Assembly: GCF_024345835.1 (NCBI RefSeq)
Contig: NZ_JAGQBW010000001.1
Span: 275,328-339,327 of the forward strand
From: Synechococcus sp. HJ21-Hayes
Lineage (GTDB): Bacteria > Cyanobacteriota > Cyanobacteriia > PCC-6307 > Cyanobiaceae
DNA length: 64,000 nt
Reading direction: 5' to 3'
Part shown: piece after piece, positions 1-9,913 of the stretch
Layout: the number at the start of each line of letters is the position of its first letter
Numbering within the stretch: the stretch's first letter is position 1
Notes under the pieces: model-generated
What the model saw: the letters and a program-made list of their open reading frames with translations, nothing else
The model's database searches: none
Told to the model about the DNA's origin: nothing
Program-made: the position numbers and the translations under genes

Positions 1-2
1 CG

Positions 3-653
3 GACGATGCCCTGGTGGTGCTCAACCGCGATGGCCCCAAGGCAGGTGTTGAGCGGGCTCGTTGGCTAATCCTGCGCTGGCGGGCGGCCAACGCGGGTCT
101 GAATCACCCGGTGGCGGCGGAATCCCTGCAGCTGCTGGCCAATGGCCAGCTGGCCAGCCTGGAAACCGTGGCCCTGCCCCTGTTGCTCCGCGATGACGGC
201 ACCCTGGTGACCCGTGCGGCCCTTGACGTGCTGGCCGATCACCTGGCCACCCTCGGGCGCGATCAGGAGGCCGCGACGGTGCTGCTGGCGGCCCGGATGC
301 CGGGGAAAGCGGCGGCGGCGCGGCTGCAGCGGGCCGTGGCCCTGCTGCGCCAACTGCCGGCGGCGGAACGCAACCAACTGCTGGAGCAGGCCCTCGACCA
401 GGCGGCTGCCGATGGGGCTTGGGGGCTGGCTCTTGCCCTGCTCAACGATCAGCGCCAGCTGTTGCAGGCCAGTGGTGTCAGTGATGAGGCCGCTCGCCAG
501 CGCCTGCTGCGCCTGAGCCAGCGGGTGGACGATGCCTACAGCGAGTTGCAGGCCAGGCGGCAAGATTCTCAGGAGGGAGAGCGGGCGGCCCAGCTGCAGC
601 AGCAGCTGCGGTCGCCACGGGCTCCCGGAGGCCACGCCACATCCCACCCATGA
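3..653 (+). CDS. Unknown alpha-helical protein, C-terminal part (5' end outside window)
   Basis: The reading frame is open at the left edge, so the true start lies upstream; a GTG at 15 is only an internal candidate. The visible 216 residues are rich in Ala, Leu, Gln and Arg, with no signal peptide or membrane segment, and look like a stack of amphipathic helices of the TPR/HEAT-like kind. I do not recognise a family. The stop overlaps the purC start (ATGA at 650-653), so the two are probably translationally coupled. The C-terminal 35 residues are charged and Gln-rich and probably disordered. Function unknown. Confidence 0.6.
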   Translation, partial: DDALVVLNRDGPKAGVERARWLILRWRAANAGLNHPVAAESLQLLANGQLASLETVALPLLLRDDGTLVTRAALDVLADHLATLGRDQEAATVLLAARMPGKAAAARLQRAVALLRQLPAAERNQLLEQALDQAAADGAWGLALALLNDQRQLLQASGVSDEAARQRLLRLSQRVDDAYSELQARRQDSQEGERAAQLQQQLRSPRAPGGHATSHP

Positions 654-1405
654 CCGCTTACACCCTCGGCCCCCTGCTGTACGAAGGCAAGGCCAAGCGG
701 GTTTTCCAGACCGACCAGGACGACCTGGTGGCCGTGGAATACAAAGACGACGCCACGGCCTTCAACGCCCTCAAGAAGGCCCAGCTGGCGGGCAAGGGGC
801 AGATGAACTGCCAGATCTCGGCCCTGTTGTTCGAGCTGCTGGAACAGGCGGGCGTTCCCACCCACTACCTCGGCGTGCAGGGCAGCAATTGGATGCTGGT
901 GAAGCCGGTGGCGATCGTGCCGGTGGAGGTGGTGATGCGCAACATTGCAGCCGGCTCCCTGTGTAAGCAGATGCCCATCGAGGCCGGTACGCCCCTTGAA
1001 CCAGCCTTGCTCGATCTCTATTACAAGGACGACGCCTACGGCGATCCGCTACTCACCGATGCTCGGCTGGAGCGTCTGGGTCTGCTCACCGCCGAGCAGC
1101 GGGTGGAACTCGAGCGTGTGGCCCGCCACGTGAATGCGGTGCTGCTCAGCTTCTTTGCTGGCATTGGCCTCCAGCTGGTGGATTTCAAGATCGAGCTCGG
1201 CTTCACCGCCGCCGGTGCGCTGGTGCTGGCCGATGAGATCAGCCCAGATACCTGCCGCCTCTGGGACCTGCAAGTAGCCGATCCCCGCGACCGCATTCTT
1301 GATAAAGACCGATTCCGCCAGGATCTGGGGGGGGTCGTTGAGGCCTACGGGGAGGTTCTCAAACGGGTCCAAGGGGTCTGTGCTCCTGCTCGGGTTTACG
1401 GGTAG
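650..1405 (+). CDS. purC: Phosphoribosylaminoimidazole-succinocarboxamide synthase
   Basis: SAICAR synthetase joins CAIR and aspartate using ATP in cytosolic purine biosynthesis. The 251-residue length is normal for a single-domain bacterial PurC. The N-terminal [10 protein letters not shown] motif belongs to the ATP-binding loop. The segment [14 protein letters not shown] (about residues 196-209) is the family signature with the conserved Asp-Glu and Ser-Pro-Asp residues. The ATG overlaps the upstream stop by four bases. bamA follows after a short gap. No anomaly is visible. Confidence 0.97.
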   Translation: MTAYTLGPLLYEGKAKRVFQTDQDDLVAVEYKDDATAFNALKKAQLAGKGQMNCQISALLFELLEQAGVPTHYLGVQGSNWMLVKPVAIVPVEVVMRNIAAGSLCKQMPIEAGTPLEPALLDLYYKDDAYGDPLLTDARLERLGLLTAEQRVELERVARHVNAVLLSFFAGIGLQLVDFKIELGFTAAGALVLADEISPDTCRLWDLQVADPRDRILDKDRFRQDLGGVVEAYGEVLKRVQGVCAPARVYG

Positions 1406-1447
1406 GTTCAGCGTCATTTGCGGCATGGCCGCACTGCCCGGACTCTC

Positions 1448-3754
1448 ATGGCTGGCCCCCGCAACGGCATGAACCTGGCCCTCCGAATCCGAGGTGCCCA
1501 TGGTTTTGCCGCTGCTCTGCCTCTGGCTGCTGCTGTGCTGGGCCAGCCGGTGATGGCCCAGCAGCCTGTTTCTGGCCAGACCAACGCACCCTCCCGCGCC
1601 AACAAAGCTCCCCTTCCGACCCCCATCGGTTCAGATCAGGCTCCTGCAGCAGCACCGGCCCCTGCCCAAGCCCCAGCCCCCAGTGAGAGCCTCGCCCCTG
1701 AGGCTAAGGCTGAGCCGCGGGTGCTGATCAGCGAGGTGGTGGTGAAAGGGATCGAGGGCCATCCCGAGCGGGAGCGCCTCGAGCTGGCCGTCTATGACGC
1801 CATGGCCACCCGGCCGGGCACCCGGGTGACCCGCGCTGAGCTCCAGAACGACCTCTCGGCGATCTATGCCACCGGCTGGTTCTCCGACGTGCGCATTCAG
1901 CCTGTTGACAGCCCCCTCGGGGTGCAGGTGGTGGTGACGGTGGCCCCCAACCCTGTGCTCACCAAGGTGGAGCTCGATGGCGTTGGTGCCAAGACCAAGC
2001 TGCCCTCGAACCTGATCCCCGATATCTTCGCGGCGGATTACGGCAAGACCCTCAATCTCAATAGCCTTCAGATCCGCATCGCCGAGCTGCAGAAGTGGTA
2101 CGCGGACCAGGGTTACTCCCTGGCTCGGGTCACCGGCCCCACCCGCGTCAGCCCGGAGGGTGTCGCCCAGCTGCAGGTCCGGGAGGGCACTGTGTTGGGC
2201 GTGGAGGTGCAGTTCCTCGATAAGGAGGGGTCGGCCACGAATGACAAGGGGCAGCCTTACCGCGGCAAATCGAAGCCCTGGGTGATTACCCGAGAGATCT
2301 CGATCAAGCCTGGCGACACCTTCAACCGTCGTCGGCTTGAGGACGACATCAAGCGTCTGTACGGAACGGGCCTGTTTGGCGATGTGAAAGTGACCCTGCG
2401 GCCTGCGGCTGGCAATCCTGGTGAGGTCACGATTGTGTTGGGGGTCGTGGAGCAGTCCACGGGGTCCCTGTCCGGTGGCTTGGGCTATAGCCAGAGCCAG
2501 GGGGTGTTCGGGCAGGTGCAGATTCAGGACAGCAACATGCTGGGCCGTGCCTGGGATCTGGCTCTCAATTTCACCTACGGCCAGTACGGCGGCCTGGCCG
2601 ATTTGTCCTTCACGGATCCGTGGATCAAAGGGGATAAATACCGAACCGCCTTCCGCGCTCGGTTGTTCCTGAGCCGTGAGGTTCCTCAGATCTTCCAGAG
2701 CCAGAACAACGGCAGCATCTACACCGTTTCGGATGTTTCGAGCGGCTTCTACAGCGCCCCATCCACGGCCATCGCCTATCAGAGCAACTCATCAGTTCAG
2801 GGTGGGCCCTACGCCTCCCCTGCGGCGGCCAAGGCCTCCAATCAGGCTCTAGGTGTCAACAACAACTGGTTTGCCCTCGATGGCAACTCCATTGCCATCC
2901 AGCGGGTGGGAGGCAGCATCCAGTTCGTCCGTCCCCTCAACGGCGGTGATCCCTTCAAGCGCGCGCCGTGGGCAGTGGTGGTGGGCTTCAACGCCCAAGA
3001 GGCCACGCCGATGAACTTCAGCGGTACGGCCATGCCCTACGGCGTGAGTACCAATAACTTCAACAACGGTCAGACCACGGTTAGCAACGTGATCTGCGTG
3101 GCCTACAACTGCCAGAACGGTGCCACCAAGAACCCTCTGGTTGGTGTGCGCGTGGCCGCCACCATGAACAACCTCAACGATCCTCGCAATCCCACCAAGG
3201 GTAATTTCCTCAGCCTGGGTACGGAGCAGTTCGTGAGCGTGGGGCCCAACTCCCCCACCTTTAACCGGCTGCGGGCGAGCTACACCCACTACATCCCGGT
3301 TAATTGGTTGAAGGTGTTCAAGGGTTGCCGTCCCAAGCCCGGCCAGGCGGCGGATTGCAAGCAGGCTTTGGCGTTCCAGGCCTCCGTGGGCGGCAACCTG
3401 GGCAACCTCCCCGTTTATGAAGCCTTCTGCCTCGGGGGATCTAACTCCGTGCGCGGCTATTACGACTGTGATCTCGCCGTGGGCAAGAGCTTTGGTGAAG
3501 CCACCCTGGAATACCGCTTCCCCCTGTTCAGCATCATCAGTGGTGAATTGTTTGTGGATGGTGGTACCGCCTTCGGCAGCCAGGCCAGCGTGACTGGCAA
3601 CCCCGGTGGTCTGTTGCTCAAGCCCGGCCAAGGGTTCTCGGTGGGTACCGGCCTGATCGTGACCACCCCCGTGGGGCCCCTGCGCCTCGAGGTGGCCAGC
3701 CAGGACTTCACAGGTGAGTACCGCTTCAACCTCGGTGTGGGTTGGAAGTTCTGA
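1448..3754 (+). CDS. bamA: Outer membrane protein assembly factor BamA/Omp85
   Basis: Omp85-family insertase that folds beta-barrel proteins into the outer membrane; it is the bacterial relative of chloroplast Toc75. A basic N-terminus and hydrophobic stretch ending QPVMA-QQ form a signal peptide. A Pro/Ala-rich linker follows, then POTRA repeats over roughly residues 90-340 and a C-terminal 16-strand barrel that ends in Phe (GVGWKF), as expected for an outer-membrane barrel. The conserved VRGY motif is present near 3451. The barrel contains long Asn/Ser-rich loops. ATG 1448 was chosen; TTG 1418 and ATG 1469 are alternatives, and 1469 gives the shortest signal peptide. The lipid A genes follow directly. 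Confidence 0.94.
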   Translation: MAGPRNGMNLALRIRGAHGFAAALPLAAAVLGQPVMAQQPVSGQTNAPSRANKAPLPTPIGSDQAPAAAPAPAQAPAPSESLAPEAKAEPRVLISEVVVKGIEGHPERERLELAVYDAMATRPGTRVTRAELQNDLSAIYATGWFSDVRIQPVDSPLGVQVVVTVAPNPVLTKVELDGVGAKTKLPSNLIPDIFAADYGKTLNLNSLQIRIAELQKWYADQGYSLARVTGPTRVSPEGVAQLQVREGTVLGVEVQFLDKEGSATNDKGQPYRGKSKPWVITREISIKPGDTFNRRRLEDDIKRLYGTGLFGDVKVTLRPAAGNPGEVTIVLGVVEQSTGSLSGGLGYSQSQGVFGQVQIQDSNMLGRAWDLALNFTYGQYGGLADLSFTDPWIKGDKYRTAFRARLFLSREVPQIFQSQNNGSIYTVSDVSSGFYSAPSTAIAYQSNSSVQGGPYASPAAAKASNQALGVNNNWFALDGNSIAIQRVGGSIQFVRPLNGGDPFKRAPWAVVVGFNAQEATPMNFSGTAMPYGVSTNNFNNGQTTVSNVICVAYNCQNGATKNPLVGVRVAATMNNLNDPRNPTKGNFLSLGTEQFVSVGPNSPTFNRLRASYTHYIPVNWLKVFKGCRPKPGQAADCKQALAFQASVGGNLGNLPVYEAFCLGGSNSVRGYYDCDLAVGKSFGEATLEYRFPLFSIISGELFVDGGTAFGSQASVTGNPGGLLLKPGQGFSVGTGLIVTTPVGPLRLEVASQDFTGEYRFNLGVGWKF

Positions 3755-3767
3755 TGGGACTCCAGTC

Positions 3768-4625
3768 ATGAGCACTTGGCCCAGCGATTACGGCCAGGCC
3801 TGGACCCTCGCCTCCTCCGTAGAGCGCACCGGCATCGGCCTGCACAGCGGCGGCCAGGCGCGGGTGAGGTTGGAGCCCTCCGATAGCCCGGGATACCGCG
3901 TGGGTTGGCTGGATGCACCCGACCTCGGCCTGGTGCGCCTGGCTCCCGAGCAGGTGTGCGAAACCCAGCTCTGCACGGCCCTGCAGCTCAACCAGCGGCG
4001 CCTGGCCACGGTGGAGCATCTGCTGGCGGCCCTGGCCGGGCTGGGCATCACTGCTGCCACGATCCTGGTGGATGGCTCCGAGATCCCTCTCCTGGATGGC
4101 TCGGCCCAGCCCTGGGTGGATGCCATCGCCGAAGCGGGTCTGCAGAGCCTGGGCGATCGCTCCACGGCGCTGCCCCTCACAGCTCCGATCACCCTGCAGC
4201 AAGGTCAGAGCTTTGCCACGGCCCTGCCGAGCGATCGCTTGCGCCTGGGGGCCGCCATTGAATTCCCTCAGCCCGCGATCGGCCGGCAATTGTTCTCCCT
4301 GGAGCTCACGCCCCAGGCCTTTGTGGAACAGATCGCCCCGGCCCGCACCTTCGGGTTCCGCGAGCAGGTGGAGCAACTCCTGGCTGCTGGGCTGATCAAG
4401 GGCGGCGCCCTCGATAACGCCCTGGTGTGTGATGGAGCCGAGTGGCTCAATCCCCCCCTGCGCTTCGCCGATGAACCGGTGCGCCATAAGCTCCTGGATC
4501 TGCTGGGGGATCTCGCCCTGGCCGGTCTTCCCCAGGCCCAGGTGTTCGCGTTCCGTGGTTCCCACGGATTGCACACCGCCCTGGCGGCGGCCTTGGCATC
4601 TGCCTCTCGCCCCCTGCCCATCTGA
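3768..4625 (+). CDS. lpxC: UDP-3-O-acyl-N-acetylglucosamine deacetylase
   Basis: Zinc-dependent deacetylase for the committed step of lipid A synthesis. The 285-residue protein has the usual two-domain layout. [14 protein letters not shown] (about residue 80) carries the first zinc histidine. The C-terminal half has a catalytic ARTFGF segment and [16 protein letters not shown], which supplies the other zinc ligands (His and Asp). The ATG at 3768 lies 13 bases after the bamA stop; an in-frame GTG at 3714 would overlap bamA and add residues with no homology. fabZ follows within six bases, so this is one operon. Confidence 0.95.
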   Translation: MSTWPSDYGQAWTLASSVERTGIGLHSGGQARVRLEPSDSPGYRVGWLDAPDLGLVRLAPEQVCETQLCTALQLNQRRLATVEHLLAALAGLGITAATILVDGSEIPLLDGSAQPWVDAIAEAGLQSLGDRSTALPLTAPITLQQGQSFATALPSDRLRLGAAIEFPQPAIGRQLFSLELTPQAFVEQIAPARTFGFREQVEQLLAAGLIKGGALDNALVCDGAEWLNPPLRFADEPVRHKLLDLLGDLALAGLPQAQVFAFRGSHGLHTALAAALASASRPLPI

Positions 4626-4630
4626 ATCCC

Positions 4631-5101
4631 TTGACTGCATCCACACCGCCATCGGGCCACGCCAATGTGCCTGTCCTCAATAGCGAGCAGATCCAGGGAC
4701 TGCTGCCCCATCGCTACCCGTTTGCCCTAGTGGATCGGGTGATCGAGCATGAGCCGGGCAAGCGAGCCGTGGCCATCAAGAACGTCACCTTCAATGAGCC
4801 TCAGTTCCAGGGCCATTTCCCCGGTCGCCCCTTGATGCCGGGGGTGCTGATCGTGGAGGCCATGGCCCAGGTTGGCGGCCTGATCGTGACCCAGATGCCG
4901 GATCTGCCCAAGGGACTATTTGTGTTTGCCGGCATCGATGGCGTGCGTTTTCGCCGGCCGGTGGTGCCGGGTGATCAGCTGGTCATCAGTTGTGAGTTGC
5001 TCAGCCTTAAGCGTCAGCGCTTTGGCAAGGTGAAGGCGGAGGCCAAGGTGGATGGCGAGCTGGTGTGTGCCGGTGAGCTGATGTTCTCTCTGGTGGACTG
5101 A
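4631..5101 (+). CDS. fabZ: 3-hydroxyacyl-[acyl-carrier-protein] dehydratase FabZ
   Basis: Hot-dog fold dehydratase that removes water from 3-hydroxyacyl-ACP in fatty acid elongation. [14 protein letters not shown] and [20 protein letters not shown] are the family hallmarks; the His and Glu of the second motif are the catalytic pair. The 156-residue length is normal. The start is a TTG five bases after lpxC; no nearby ATG retains the N-terminal conserved region. Placement between lpxC and lpxA is the standard arrangement linking acyl-chain and lipid A synthesis. Confidence 0.95.
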   Translation: MTASTPPSGHANVPVLNSEQIQGLLPHRYPFALVDRVIEHEPGKRAVAIKNVTFNEPQFQGHFPGRPLMPGVLIVEAMAQVGGLIVTQMPDLPKGLFVFAGIDGVRFRRPVVPGDQLVISCELLSLKRQRFGKVKAEAKVDGELVCAGELMFSLVD

Positions 5102-5109
5102 CCGCTGTG

Positions 5110-5937
5110 ATGACCAGCAGTCCTGCGACAGAAACCAACATTCACCCCACGGCGGTGGTGGATCCCCGAGCCCAGCTGGAGCCTGGCGTGGAGATCGGCC
5201 CCTATGCGGTGATCGGCCCGGAGGTGTCCATCGGGGCCGGCAGTCGCATCGGCCCCCACGTGGTGCTGGATGGCCGCGTGCGCATGGGCCGCCGCAACCG
5301 CATTTTCCCCGGCGCCTGCATCGGCGCGGAACCCCAGGATCTCAAATACAACGGCGCCTCCACCGAAGTGGTGATGGGCGACGACAACTCGATTCGCGAG
5401 TGCGTCACCATCAACCGCGCCACCCATGAGGGGGAACAGACCCGCATCGGCAACGGCAATCTGCTGATGGCCTATAGCCACCTTGGCCACAACTGCCTGC
5501 TGGGGGATCGCATCGTGATCGCCAATGGGGTGGCCGTGGCCGGCCATGTGGTGATCGGTGATCGCGCCGTGGTGGGTGGTGTGCTGGGAATCCACCAGTT
5601 TGTCCACATTGGCACCATGGCCATGGTGGGAGGGATGAGTCGCATCGACCGCGACGTGCCCCCCTTCGCGATTGTGGAGGGGCATCCCGGGCGGTTGCGC
5701 GGTCTGAACCGCATCGGCATCAAGCGCAGCGGCCTGGCTGAGCTTGATGACGGTGCCCAGGCCAAGCAGCTCCAACAGGTGTGGACCGAGCTCTACCGCA
5801 GCGATGCGGTGCTGGCCGATGCCCTCAAGGCCGTGCGCCAGTACGCGCTGTATCCACCCGCCGAAACCCTGGTGAGCTTTTTGGAGGCCTCCACCGGCCC
5901 TGGCCGCCGCGGGCCGCTGCCTGCCCAGCGTTCATGA
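5110..5937 (+). CDS. lpxA: Acyl-ACP--UDP-N-acetylglucosamine O-acyltransferase
   Basis: First enzyme of lipid A synthesis: it transfers a 3-hydroxyacyl chain from ACP to UDP-GlcNAc. Residues 12-190 are a left-handed beta helix of hexapeptide repeats (recurring Ile/Val-Gly-x motifs), followed by a C-terminal helical domain. The catalytic His region is seen in [11 protein letters not shown], and the downstream [13 protein letters not shown] segment is conserved. ATG 5110 is preferred over GTG 5107. The stop overlaps the lpxB start by four bases (ATGA). About 275 residues, slightly longer than E. coli LpxA at the C-terminus. Confidence 0.95.
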   Translation: MTSSPATETNIHPTAVVDPRAQLEPGVEIGPYAVIGPEVSIGAGSRIGPHVVLDGRVRMGRRNRIFPGACIGAEPQDLKYNGASTEVVMGDDNSIRECVTINRATHEGEQTRIGNGNLLMAYSHLGHNCLLGDRIVIANGVAVAGHVVIGDRAVVGGVLGIHQFVHIGTMAMVGGMSRIDRDVPPFAIVEGHPGRLRGLNRIGIKRSGLAELDDGAQAKQLQQVWTELYRSDAVLADALKAVRQYALYPPAETLVSFLEASTGPGRRGPLPAQRS

Positions 5938-7109
5938 GTCGTCTCCTGATCAGCACCGGCGAGGTGTCTGGAGATCTGCAGGGGAGCCTGCTGGTGCAGG
6001 CCCTGCGGCAGGTGGCTTCCGAGCGCGGCCAGGACCTCGAGATCGTGGCCCTGGGTGGTGAGCGCATGGAGCGGGCCGGAGCCCGGCTGCTGGCCAACAC
6101 CGCGCCCATGGGGGCTATCGGCCTCTGGGAGGCGCTGCCTTTGGTGCTGCCCACCCTGAGGCTGCAGCGGCGGGTGAACCGCTGGCTGGCGCAATCCCCT
6201 CCCGATGGGGTGGTGCTGATCGATTACATGGGCGCCAACGTGGGCCTGGGGCTCAAGCTCAAGCGCCTCTTGCCCCACGTACCCATCACGTACTACATCG
6301 CTCCCCAGGAGTGGGCCTTTCGCATTGGTGATGGCGGCACCACCCGCTTGATCGGCTTCACCGATCAGATTCTGGCCATCTTTCCCGAAGAGGCCCGCTT
6401 CTACGCCGGCCGCGGGGCAGATGTCACCTGGGTGGGGCATCCCCTGCTCGACACCCTGGTGGATCTGCCCAGCCGCGAGACAGCCCGCGCTGCGCTGGGC
6501 CTGCAGCCAGGAGAGCAGTTGCTCCTTGTGTTGCCGGCCTCGCGCACTCAGGAGCTCCGCTATCTGTTGCCTCCTCTGGCTGCTGCGGCGGCAGAGCTGC
6601 AACGGCGTCTGCCTGGCCTGCGGGTGATGGTGCCGGCGGGCCTGGCCTCGTTCGAGGCACCCTTGGCGGAGCTGTTGGCGGCGGCGGGGGTGAAGGCCGA
6701 GGTGGTGAAGGCGGCCGATGCCGATCGCTTGCGGCCCAGCCTCTGTGCGGCCGCCGATCTCGCCCTCACCAAGTCGGGCACCGTGAATCTGGAGCTGGCC
6801 CTGCGGGGGGTGCCCCAGGTGGTGGGCTATCGGGTGAGCCGCCCCACCGCATGGCTGGCGAAGCATCTGCTGCGCTTCCAGGTGGAGCACATTTCCCCGG
6901 TGAACCTGGTGCTGGGGGAACGGCTGGTGCCCGAGTTGCTGCAGGACGGCTTCACTGCCGAAGCGATCGTGGCCGAGGCGCTCCCCCTGCTCGCCTCCCC
7001 CGATGCCCGGGGGCATATCGAAGCTGGCTACCGTCGTCTTCACCAGGCCCTGGGGGACACCGGCGTGACCCGCCGGGCTGCTGCGGCCATCCTCGACGCC
7101 TTGCCATGA
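5934..7109 (+). CDS. lpxB: Lipid-A-disaccharide synthase
   Basis: GT19 glycosyltransferase that condenses lipid X with UDP-diacylglucosamine to make the lipid A disaccharide. It opens with the typical [17 protein letters not shown] segment. Further family motifs are [42 protein letters not shown] and the sugar-nucleotide site [21 protein letters not shown]. The protein is 391 residues. The ATG at 5934 overlaps the lpxA stop; longer in-frame extensions would read through lpxA. The stop overlaps the msrA start in the same four-base way. Confidence 0.95.
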   Translation: MSRLLISTGEVSGDLQGSLLVQALRQVASERGQDLEIVALGGERMERAGARLLANTAPMGAIGLWEALPLVLPTLRLQRRVNRWLAQSPPDGVVLIDYMGANVGLGLKLKRLLPHVPITYYIAPQEWAFRIGDGGTTRLIGFTDQILAIFPEEARFYAGRGADVTWVGHPLLDTLVDLPSRETARAALGLQPGEQLLLVLPASRTQELRYLLPPLAAAAAELQRRLPGLRVMVPAGLASFEAPLAELLAAAGVKAEVVKAADADRLRPSLCAAADLALTKSGTVNLELALRGVPQVVGYRVSRPTAWLAKHLLRFQVEHISPVNLVLGERLVPELLQDGFTAEAIVAEALPLLASPDARGHIEAGYRRLHQALGDTGVTRRAAAAILDALP

Positions 7110-7735
7110 GCCGTGTCCGCCTTCTTGCCCTGGTGCTGTTGGTGCTCCTGGGTCTGGGGGCGCCGGTCCAGGCCGCCATTGAGGAGGCGGTGTTCGGCGG
7201 TGGTTGCTTCTGGTGCCTCGAGCACGATCTCGAGGTGCTTCCAGGGGTGCTGGATGCCGTGAGTGGTTACAGCGGCGGCAGCCTCAAGAACCCCACCTAC
7301 AAGCAGGTTTCCGCCGGTGGCACGGGCCACCAGGAGGTGGTGGAGGTGCGCTTTGACACCACCAAGATCAGCTATCCCACCCTGCTGCGGGCCTATTGGC
7401 GCAACGTGGATGCCACTGATGGGGGCGGCCAGTTCTGTGATCGTGGCGCCTCCTATCGCCCGGTGATCTTCACTAGCGGGGAGGTTCAGGCGCAGCAGGC
7501 GCGGGCCAGTCTGCAGGCGGCCGCCAAGGAACTTGGCCGGCCCGCGGCAGCTCTCAAGGTTCAGATCAAGCCGCTCCAGGCCTTCTGGCCCGCGGAGAGC
7601 TATCACCAGAATTACGCCGAGCGCAATGCGGTGAAATATCGCTACTACCGCTGGGCTTGCGGCCGCGATCAACGCCTTGATGCCCTTTGGGGCCCCCTGG
7701 CCCGCAGCAGTGGAGCTTGGGTTACGACCCACTGA
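7106..7735 (+). CDS. msrA: Exported peptide-methionine (S)-S-oxide reductase
   Basis: Repairs methionine-S-sulfoxide in proteins. The catalytic motif GGGCFWCLE, with the nucleophilic Cys, lies at about residues 32-40. [11 protein letters not shown] near the C-terminus is the usual MsrA YHQ-Y element. The first 23 residues ([20 protein letters not shown] then VQA) form a cleavable signal peptide, so this copy should act in the periplasm or thylakoid lumen and not the cytosol. It is the last gene of the lipid A operon by a four-base overlap. A good terminator follows at 7769-7792. Confidence 0.93.
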   Translation: MSRVRLLALVLLVLLGLGAPVQAAIEEAVFGGGCFWCLEHDLEVLPGVLDAVSGYSGGSLKNPTYKQVSAGGTGHQEVVEVRFDTTKISYPTLLRAYWRNVDATDGGGQFCDRGASYRPVIFTSGEVQAQQARASLQAAAKELGRPAAALKVQIKPLQAFWPAESYHQNYAERNAVKYRYYRWACGRDQRLDALWGPLARSSGAWVTTH

Positions 7736-7768
7736 CCAGGGGCTTTCTATGGAAAAGCTGAAGACGAC

Positions 7769-7792
7769 TGCGGCATCCCTGCTGCATTTTTT
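7769..7792 (+). terminator. Rho-independent terminator after msrA
   Basis: A seven-base-pair stem (TGCGGCA / TGCTGCA, one G-T wobble) with a four-base loop is followed directly by six T residues. It lies 34 bases after the msrA stop and would end the purC-to-msrA transcript. A second, weaker hairpin (GCGG-GTTT-CCGC then CC and six T) follows at 7804-7822. Confidence 0.75.
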
Positions 7793-7872
7793 GAGTGCTG
7801 GAGCGGGTTTCCGCCCTTTTTTCTCTGGGTAGGTGCTCCTAACTTGTATGGAGCTCGGGTGCAGGTGTGTGT

Positions 7873-8073
7873 ATGTATCTGCTGACCATTCGGGACGGGC
7901 TGGTGACCCGCCACATCGGCCCTTACGAGAGTCCCAAGCAGGCGTCTGACGATTTGGATCGTCTTCTTGAGCAGTTCGGCGAGCGTGCCCGCTGGCAGAT
8001 CCATGCCCTGGAACAGCCGGCGGATGTGCTCGGCACCTCAGCGATGCCCTCGGCGCGGGTGATGGCGGCTTGA
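7873..8073 (+). CDS. Small conserved-looking hypothetical protein (66 aa)
   Basis: A soluble 66-residue protein with a clear mixed alpha/beta pattern: a strand-like start (MYLLTIRDGLVTRHIGPYES), then a charged amphipathic helix (residues 21-38, ASDDLDRLLEQFGERARW). ATG 7873 is preferred over GTG 7867. It lies after the msrA terminators, so it should have its own promoter in the 50 bases before it. No family is recognised. The periodic helix and a codon bias like its neighbours argue for a real gene. Confidence 0.6.
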   Translation: MYLLTIRDGLVTRHIGPYESPKQASDDLDRLLEQFGERARWQIHALEQPADVLGTSAMPSARVMAA

Positions 8074-8087
8074 TTCAGGCGCCGGGA

Positions 8088-8324
8088 TCAGCGCGGTTGC
8101 TGGCCGGGGTAGCCCCGCAGAAGCCCGCTCTCGATCATTAACCCCACGCCTGCCACGATGGCGATCAGGCTCAAGGTGCCATACCAGAACCAGGGGCCGT
8201 GGGGCTGGCCCAGTACCTGCAGGGTGCGCCGCTGCACCGCTTCGCCGAACAGGCACAGACCCGCCGGTAGTAGCAGCACCCCGGCCTGGGCCTTTACATA
8301 CCAGCGGATCTTGGGAACAGCCAT
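8088..8324 (-). CDS. Small two-helix membrane protein, unknown function
   Basis: 78 residues with two hydrophobic segments, about residues 13-29 (AGVLLLPAGLCLFGEAV) and 46-66 (WYGTLSLIAIVAGVGLMIES), joined by a polar loop; Lys/Arg-rich N-terminus and Arg-containing tail. It is probably a conserved cyanobacterial inner or thylakoid membrane protein. It lies 65 bases downstream of pepA on the same strand and may be the last gene of that run. Function not known. Confidence 0.6.
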   Translation of the reverse strand: MAVPKIRWYVKAQAGVLLLPAGLCLFGEAVQRRTLQVLGQPHGPWFWYGTLSLIAIVAGVGLMIESGLLRGYPGQQPR

Positions 8325-8389
8325 TGGGAATCTGGTGCTGGGGACGCTGGGTTCAGGTTAGGGGGAGTCTCCGGCTGGTTCCCATTCGC

Positions 8390-9880
8390 TCAGGCCGCTC
8401 CACCGGCCAGTACCCAGTTCACCAGGGTGCGCACGCCGAAGCCGGTGGCGCCCGCCGGATCCATGCCGCGGCCCTTGTCACTCCAGACGGTGCCGGCGAT
8501 GTCCAGGTGGGCCCAGGGGATGTCCTGGCCCACAAAGTCCTGCAGGAACAAGGCTGCAGTGATCGAGCCGCCGGGGCGGGGGCCGGTGTTCTTCATGTCC
8601 GCCAGGCCGCTCTTGAGGCCTTCGCGGTAGGAGGGCCGCAGGGGCATGCGCCAGAGGGCTTCGCCGCCCTGCTCGGCGGCGCCCACCAGGGCTGCGGCCA
8701 GGCCGTCGTTGGGGGACCACAGGCCGGCGATCTCCTCGCCCAACGCGATTAGGCAGGCGCCGGTGAGAGTGGCCAAATCCACAACGGCATCGGGTTCCAG
8801 CTTGCTCGCGTACACCAGGGCATCGGCCAGGGTGAGCCGACCTTCGGCATCGGTGTTGTTGATCTCGATCGTCTTGCCGTTCGAGGCGGTCACGATCGCG
8901 CCGGGGTGGATGGCCCCACCGCTGATCATGTTGTCGCAGGCGGCCACGATCATGTGCACTTCAAGGCCTGCCGGCTTCAGCTCGGCGATGGCGCGCATGG
9001 CTCCCAGCACCGCTCCGCTGCCGCCCATGTCGTACTTCATCATCTCGATCTGGGAGCCGGCGGTTTTGAGGTTGTACCCGCCGGAATCGAAGGTGAGGCC
9101 CTTGCCCACTAGAGCTAGTCGGCGGTTCACCGGGCCGGTGGGGCGATAGGTGAGATGGATGAATTTGGGCGGCAGGTCGGAGCCCTGGGCCACCGCCAGG
9201 TAGGAGCCCATACCCAGTTCTGCACAGTCGGCGCGCTCGAGAACCTTGAGCTCCAGGTTGAAGGTCTGGGCGATGGCGGCAGCGGTATCGGCCAGGGCCT
9301 GGGGAGTCACCACATTGGGCGGGGCGGCCACCAGTTCCCGGGCTAGCTCCACGCCGCTGCAGATGGCCGCCACGGCACTGAGGCCGGCGGCGGCTCCCTC
9401 CGCCAGACCCAGCAGTTCCACGAAGGTGGGCACGGGTTTGGGTTCCGCCTCGCTCTTGAAGCGCTGATCGCTGAACAGGCTCAGGCGTACTGCTTCGGCG
9501 ATGGCGGTGGCGGCAGCCACGGGTTCGAGGCCCTCCACTGGCAGGGCGATGCCCAGGCTGCCTGCTCCAGGGCCGCCGCCGGCCTTGGCGGCAGTGGCGG
9601 CGGCCCTGCGCACCCCCTCAAGCCCGAAGCCGGCCGGTTCCCCTAGGCCGATCAGCAGCAGGGTTCCCGGCGTCTGGCCAAGCAGCTCGAGGTTGAGGCA
9701 CTCGCCGGCCTTGGCCTTGAAGCGGCGTTGCTCGAGCCGCTGGCTGATGCCGGCACCGAAGCGGGCGTCCAGTGCGGCCATGGTGGTCGCTGAGGCCGTC
9801 CCGCTGAACAGTCCCACCGCCAGGGTGTCCCCGCTCCAGTCGCTCAGGGTGCTGGGGCTGCAGCGGAACTCCATGGCCAT
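8390..9880 (-). CDS. pepA: Leucyl aminopeptidase (M17)
   Basis: Cytosolic di-metal aminopeptidase that trims N-terminal residues in peptide turnover. The C-terminal catalytic domain carries GKGLTFDSGGYNLK (metal and catalytic Lys region), DMGGSGAVLG, and NTDAEGRLTLADALVYA, the M17 signature with metal-binding Asp and Glu. The N-terminal third is the variable alpha/beta domain. Length 496 residues is normal. There are two in-frame ATG codons (9880 and 9874). The gene lies 33 bases after the GIY-YIG gene and may be cotranscribed with it. Confidence 0.96.
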   Translation of the reverse strand: MAMEFRCSPSTLSDWSGDTLAVGLFSGTASATTMAALDARFGAGISQRLEQRRFKAKAGECLNLELLGQTPGTLLLIGLGEPAGFGLEGVRRAAATAAKAGGGPGAGSLGIALPVEGLEPVAAATAIAEAVRLSLFSDQRFKSEAEPKPVPTFVELLGLAEGAAAGLSAVAAICSGVELARELVAAPPNVVTPQALADTAAAIAQTFNLELKVLERADCAELGMGSYLAVAQGSDLPPKFIHLTYRPTGPVNRRLALVGKGLTFDSGGYNLKTAGSQIEMMKYDMGGSGAVLGAMRAIAELKPAGLEVHMIVAACDNMISGGAIHPGAIVTASNGKTIEINNTDAEGRLTLADALVYASKLEPDAVVDLATLTGACLIALGEEIAGLWSPNDGLAAALVGAAEQGGEALWRMPLRPSYREGLKSGLADMKNTGPRPGGSITAALFLQDFVGQDIPWAHLDIAGTVWSDKGRGMDPAGATGFGVRTLVNWVLAGGAA

Positions 9881-9913
9881 CAGGGCGTCGCGTTGGGCGC
9901 GATGGTAATGCGA

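Noticed and set aside
2849..3775. 308-residue open frame on the minus strand across bamA
   Set aside because: Antisense to conserved bamA codons, no recognisable motifs; long antisense frames are expected at this GC content.
5793..7043. 416-residue minus-strand frame across lpxB
   Set aside because: Shadow of lpxB; Gln/His/Arg-rich composition typical of antisense GC-rich coding.
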